Source: Sulfitobacter sp. DFL-14
Lineage (GTDB): Bacteria; Pseudomonadota; Alphaproteobacteria; Rhodobacterales; Rhodobacteraceae
Assembly (NCBI RefSeq): GCF_003335585.1
Contig: NZ_QBFD01000046.1
Coordinates: 1,036,618 to 1,078,731 of the forward strand
Length of the DNA stretch: 42,114 bases
Direction: 5' to 3'
Below, piece by piece: positions 39,480 to 42,114 of the stretch (its first letter is position 1; every line of letters begins with the position of its first letter). The notes under the pieces were generated by a model that saw nothing but the letters and a program-made list of their open reading frames with translations, was not told the DNA's origin and made no database searches. Both the position numbers and the translations under genes were made by a program.

Positions 39480-40325
39480 TTACAGCCCGTAGCGACTGGC
39501 CGCATATGCGCGCAGCAGTTCCAGCGTATCCGCCATCCCGCTGTCCAGCAGGTGGCCGGTTCCGAACACCATATCCGCCAGGTCGAATTCTGTATGGACC
39601 GTGCCGCCGGTGCCTGCAGAGTTGATCGCGCCATTGATCCGGCGCTGGGTTTGCGCATTCGCGGCACCAGCCTGGGTGGCGGTAGACCAAATAATGCCAT
39701 CTGTCGAGATCGCCGCCGTGGCGGCAGAGGCGTCCCAGGAGAAATAGACCAGACCCCATTCACCAATCACCAAGTCGGTTTCCACAACCGCCTCCGGGAT
39801 GGCTGCGCCAGCGGGTGCAACCAATCCGCCCCCGACCGTGAACCGCCAGACACCCCCATCATCCGCCTGCAACATATGTGTGCCGCCGATGGGATCACCC
39901 GCTGACACCTGCCCGCCCATCACGTTGCGCGTACCGGCCAGGGTCTCATCGACATTCAGGACCATCAGACCCCAGAAATCAGATGTTGAAAGGCCAGTCA
40001 TCAGGAAGTGGTCTTCGTTGGATGACCCATGCGATGTGGCGGGCTGGCCAAAGGGCGCGGTCGAGACGCCCTGCGCCAGATACGCGGGGCGGCGGTTGAC
40101 GGTATCCTGCGTCAGCGCCACCCCGCCGACGCGGTTGGCGATGGATGCGACCTGATCGTCAATGACTTGGGTGATCCGCGCCGTGCCTGCTGTCAGGATC
40201 GGCGTGTGCCAGCGGGTGATATTGGCATCAGCGGCGAATGCGTCCCCGAAACTCGGGACAATCGGGTCATAGATCGACCCGGCGGCGGCGGCGATGGTGA
40301 TGCCTGGTGCTTTGAGATTGGACAT
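39480..40325 (-). CDS. Phage tail or virion protein with LamG-like domain
   Basis: The 281-residue protein has a likely concanavalin/LamG-type fold in its second half (DFWGLMVLNVDETLAG, VVETDLVIGEWGLVYFSWDASAATAAISTDG). It starts MSNLKAPGITIAAAAGS, a typical phage tail start. GGAGCACC precedes the ATG. It is placed between the tail fibre and the lysis genes, so it is probably a virion adhesin or appendage. Confidence 0.72.
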   Translation of the reverse strand: MSNLKAPGITIAAAAGSIYDPIVPSFGDAFAADANITRWHTPILTAGTARITQVIDDQVASIANRVGGVALTQDTVNRRPAYLAQGVSTAPFGQPATSHGSSNEDHFLMTGLSTSDFWGLMVLNVDETLAGTRNVMGGQVSAGDPIGGTHMLQADDGGVWRFTVGGGLVAPAGAAIPEAVVETDLVIGEWGLVYFSWDASAATAAISTDGIIWSTATQAGAANAQTQRRINGAINSAGTGGTVHTEFDLADMVFGTGHLLDSGMADTLELLRAYAASRYGL

Positions 40326-40339
40326 TGTGGTGCTCCTGG

Positions 40340-42114
40340 TTAGGCCGGGTTGGCGTCAGAGATGAAGGCCCAATCGACAAGATTGCGGCCGGGATCGGAA
40401 AGGCTGGGGGTGGTGTCCTGATTGCGGATGTTGCCCCATGCGCCTGCGCTCCCGCCGGGCTTGCTCACCGGGCCGGTGTAGGCATAGCGCAGATAGGGCG
40501 TGACGGTTGGCGCGCCGCTCAGGGTCAGTTCGATCTTGTTCTGATCGGCTGTGTCACCCGGCAAGATCGCAATTGCGTCGATGGTCTCGCTCTCACCCAC
40601 CAGTTCGAAGCCCCAGCCAGGGGCCTGCGGCAGCGTCGTGGTGTCAACCACCAGATCACTGCCCTGATTGTAGAACGGCACGGTGACGGTGCTGCCATCG
40701 ACCACAAGCGGCCCTGCGGGGCGCACACCCGTCCAGGTGCCGCCGCCGTCCACGATCCGCTTGACCTTGGCATTGTATTCGCGGTGGACCGCATAGGCCA
40801 AAGGCGTGGGGTGGATTTCATCGACATAGGGCAGGAAATACCAGGGCGCGGTCAGGTAGATGTCGCCGGGGTTTTCGGTCATCAGATCAAGCTGCGAAAG
40901 CGACACCTGCCGCCCATCGTTGTCCTCGGACGGGGCAACCTGATCCATCCAGACGGTCACAGGATCATCGCCCAGGTTCTGCCCGGTGATCGCCGCGATG
41001 TCCGACAGATATTGCGTGCGCAGCGGGATGAACAGGTCAATGTATTCCTGCCGGGTCTTGCCGCCATCGGCCTGCCCCTGTGACCAGTGCCAATCGCGCA
41101 CGATGATGTTGCGGCCATAGATGGCAGCAATATCCTTGATCCGCTGCAGGGTGATGAAGCCATTGCGATAGGCGTTGTCGCCAGTGTTATCCAGATCGGT
41201 GATCGACGCCCCACCCAGCCCATGCGAGTACCAAGCCCGCGTGATGTTCGGCAACCCCGCCGCCTGTTCGGATCGACGCAGGAAGTGGGCGCAGGCCGGG
41301 AAGCCCGTCTCACCACCGTAGAACGGCGTCACTTCCGACCATTCAGCAGAGACACAAGGCACCAGGTCGGTAATGTCGCTGCCATCAACCAGCTGCGCAC
41401 CGGTCGAGATCAGACCCGTGCCCGGCTCGGTCGTGATCGGCATCAGGTCATGGTGGGGTGTCAGCGCGTCCTCTGTCACAATAGTTGGCAGTTCCAGCGC
41501 GTTGGTGTCCGACCCACCGCCGCCGGTCGTGTAGCTCTGGCCGTAGATCGTGACCACTTCGACCGAACCGCGTGTTTCGGCCATCGCGCAACCTGGCGTC
41601 ACGTCCCTGCGCATCAGATAGCGGCGGTTTGTGCCTGTTTCGTCGGGACCGCGCGCGGTGAACAGCGTGGCACTGTGGATCTTCACTTCTTCAGGGTCCG
41701 CCAGCAGACCGACAGGAACCGCCGACAGGTCCAACGCCCGCTTGGTCTCCAATGTGTAAATTGCCTGATCAGAAAGCGTCAGGCGCAGGCCGTCCGCATC
41801 TGCACCCAACAGCAGCGTCTTGCCATCACCCGCGTATAGGATCGGCTTGACCACCGCGTAATCACCGCTGGCATCAGGCGCAGGCATGATTGCCCCGCCG
41901 AACACCACGCGCGCGAAATACGCGGCCAGCGCCGCCCCGTCATAGCCCATGATCGTGGCACCACCGGACCCGCGCAGGATCGGCGCGATGCCGCCCGCAT
42001 AGTCGCAGTGGCCGTCGCCTTCGATCTTCGCCTGGCGGAACGTAAACCCGCCCTCACCTACCCAGGCCACCAACCGCCCGAGCGCATCCGACATGCCCGC
42101 CCCGTAGAAATAGG
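40340..42114 (-). CDS. Phage tail-fibre-like protein with SGNH-hydrolase motif (partial)
   Basis: At least 590 residues are present and the frame stays open to the right edge (YFYGAG precedes MSDA), so the true start is probably outside. Residues from about 180 show an SGNH-type esterase pattern: VVTIYGQSYTTGGGGSD with a candidate Ser nucleophile, and PYVDEIHPTPLAY with the DxxH block. Such domains in tail proteins deacetylate surface sugars. The C-terminal ~120 residues look beta-rich. The first ATG inside the window is at 42094. Confidence 0.78.
   Translation of the reverse strand, partial: YFYGAGMSDALGRLVAWVGEGGFTFRQAKIEGDGHCDYAGGIAPILRGSGGATIMGYDGAALAAYFARVVFGGAIMPAPDASGDYAVVKPILYAGDGKTLLLGADADGLRLTLSDQAIYTLETKRALDLSAVPVGLLADPEEVKIHSATLFTARGPDETGTNRRYLMRRDVTPGCAMAETRGSVEVVTIYGQSYTTGGGGSDTNALELPTIVTEDALTPHHDLMPITTEPGTGLISTGAQLVDGSDITDLVPCVSAEWSEVTPFYGGETGFPACAHFLRRSEQAAGLPNITRAWYSHGLGGASITDLDNTGDNAYRNGFITLQRIKDIAAIYGRNIIVRDWHWSQGQADGGKTRQEYIDLFIPLRTQYLSDIAAITGQNLGDDPVTVWMDQVAPSEDNDGRQVSLSQLDLMTENPGDIYLTAPWYFLPYVDEIHPTPLAYAVHREYNAKVKRIVDGGGTWTGVRPAGPLVVDGSTVTVPFYNQGSDLVVDTTTLPQAPGWGFELVGESETIDAIAILPGDTADQNKIELTLSGAPTVTPYLRYAYTGPVSKPGGSAGAWGNIRNQDTTPSLSDPGRNLVDWAFISDANPA

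Larger units (their letters stand above)
35222..42114. mobile_element. Prophage-like island beside a tRNA gene (partial)
   Basis: From the tRNA 3' end to the window edge every gene is phage-like or a small unknown gene, unlike the metabolic genes to the left. The island has a serine recombinase, a ribbon-helix-helix protein, three small cysteine-containing or charged proteins, a holin/endolysin module and tail-fibre-like genes. No tyrosine integrase, capsid or terminase gene is visible; these would be expected to the right. The left boundary at the tRNA is inferred from position alone. Confidence 0.8.

Overview
This window comes from the chromosome of an alphaproteobacterium, most probably a marine Rhodobacteraceae (Roseobacter group) bacterium. 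The evidence is a circularly permuted two-piece tmRNA gene, an alphaproteobacterial SspB adaptor, the DUF1476 ATP-synthase zeta inhibitor, an RNase E with an acidic Ser/Arg insert in its S1 domain, a betaine-homocysteine methyltransferase with a corrinoid protein and DUF1638, and GC-rich codon use. No species is assigned. All functional names rest on motifs and family memory, since no search could be run.

Layout. 1-3004: a palindromic repeat, the permuted ssrA (tmRNA) gene and a membrane sensor histidine kinase. 3005-3716: a gene-free block of palindromic repeats. 3717-8609: chromate resistance pair (chrB-like, chrA), sspB, then an overlapping string fumC / DUF4169 / ribbon-helix-helix protein, followed by a small conserved gene carrying a 34-codon in-frame palindromic insertion. 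8645-12374 (minus strand): class I aldolase with duplicated hairpins at its 3' end, and a coupled cytochrome P450 / membrane alpha-beta hydrolase pair. 12375-12738: an intergenic region holding a six-unit 14-bp palindrome array. 12739-17774: ccdA, a TusA-like protein, RNase E and a small lipoprotein. 17864-22726 (minus): a DctB/DctD-like two-component pair whose regulator lacks the sigma-54 contact loop, then purQ, purS and purC. 22903-30084: ATPase zeta inhibitor, a short MprF-like protein, and a one-carbon neighbourhood (betaine-homocysteine methyltransferase, corrinoid protein, DUF1638, with a radical SAM protein and two small membrane proteins). 30085-30639: a second repeat block sharing families with those at 1-100, 3034-3546 and 8385. 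30640-35029: sufE, a lipoprotein, ridA, rnd, purN and purM.

A tRNA gene with a CAU anticodon (35145-35221) is followed at once by a prophage-like island running off the right edge. It holds a small serine recombinase, a ribbon-helix-helix repressor candidate with a perfect 15-bp inverted repeat beside it, three small phage-type genes that share one ribosome-binding leader, a holin/endolysin module, and tail-fibre-like genes that include an SGNH-hydrolase-like domain.

The most interesting items are: (1) a family of ~106-bp palindromic elements (three copies), one of which sits in frame inside a protein-coding gene, as the Rickettsia palindromic elements do; (2) the 14-bp-period GACATGTC array upstream of the hydrolase-P450 unit; (3) the DctD-like regulator without a GAFTGA loop; (4) the corrinoid/BHMT/DUF1638 grouping; and (5) the prophage switch region. 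The tmRNA and the SspB adaptor that handles its tagged products lie only about 5.4 kb apart.
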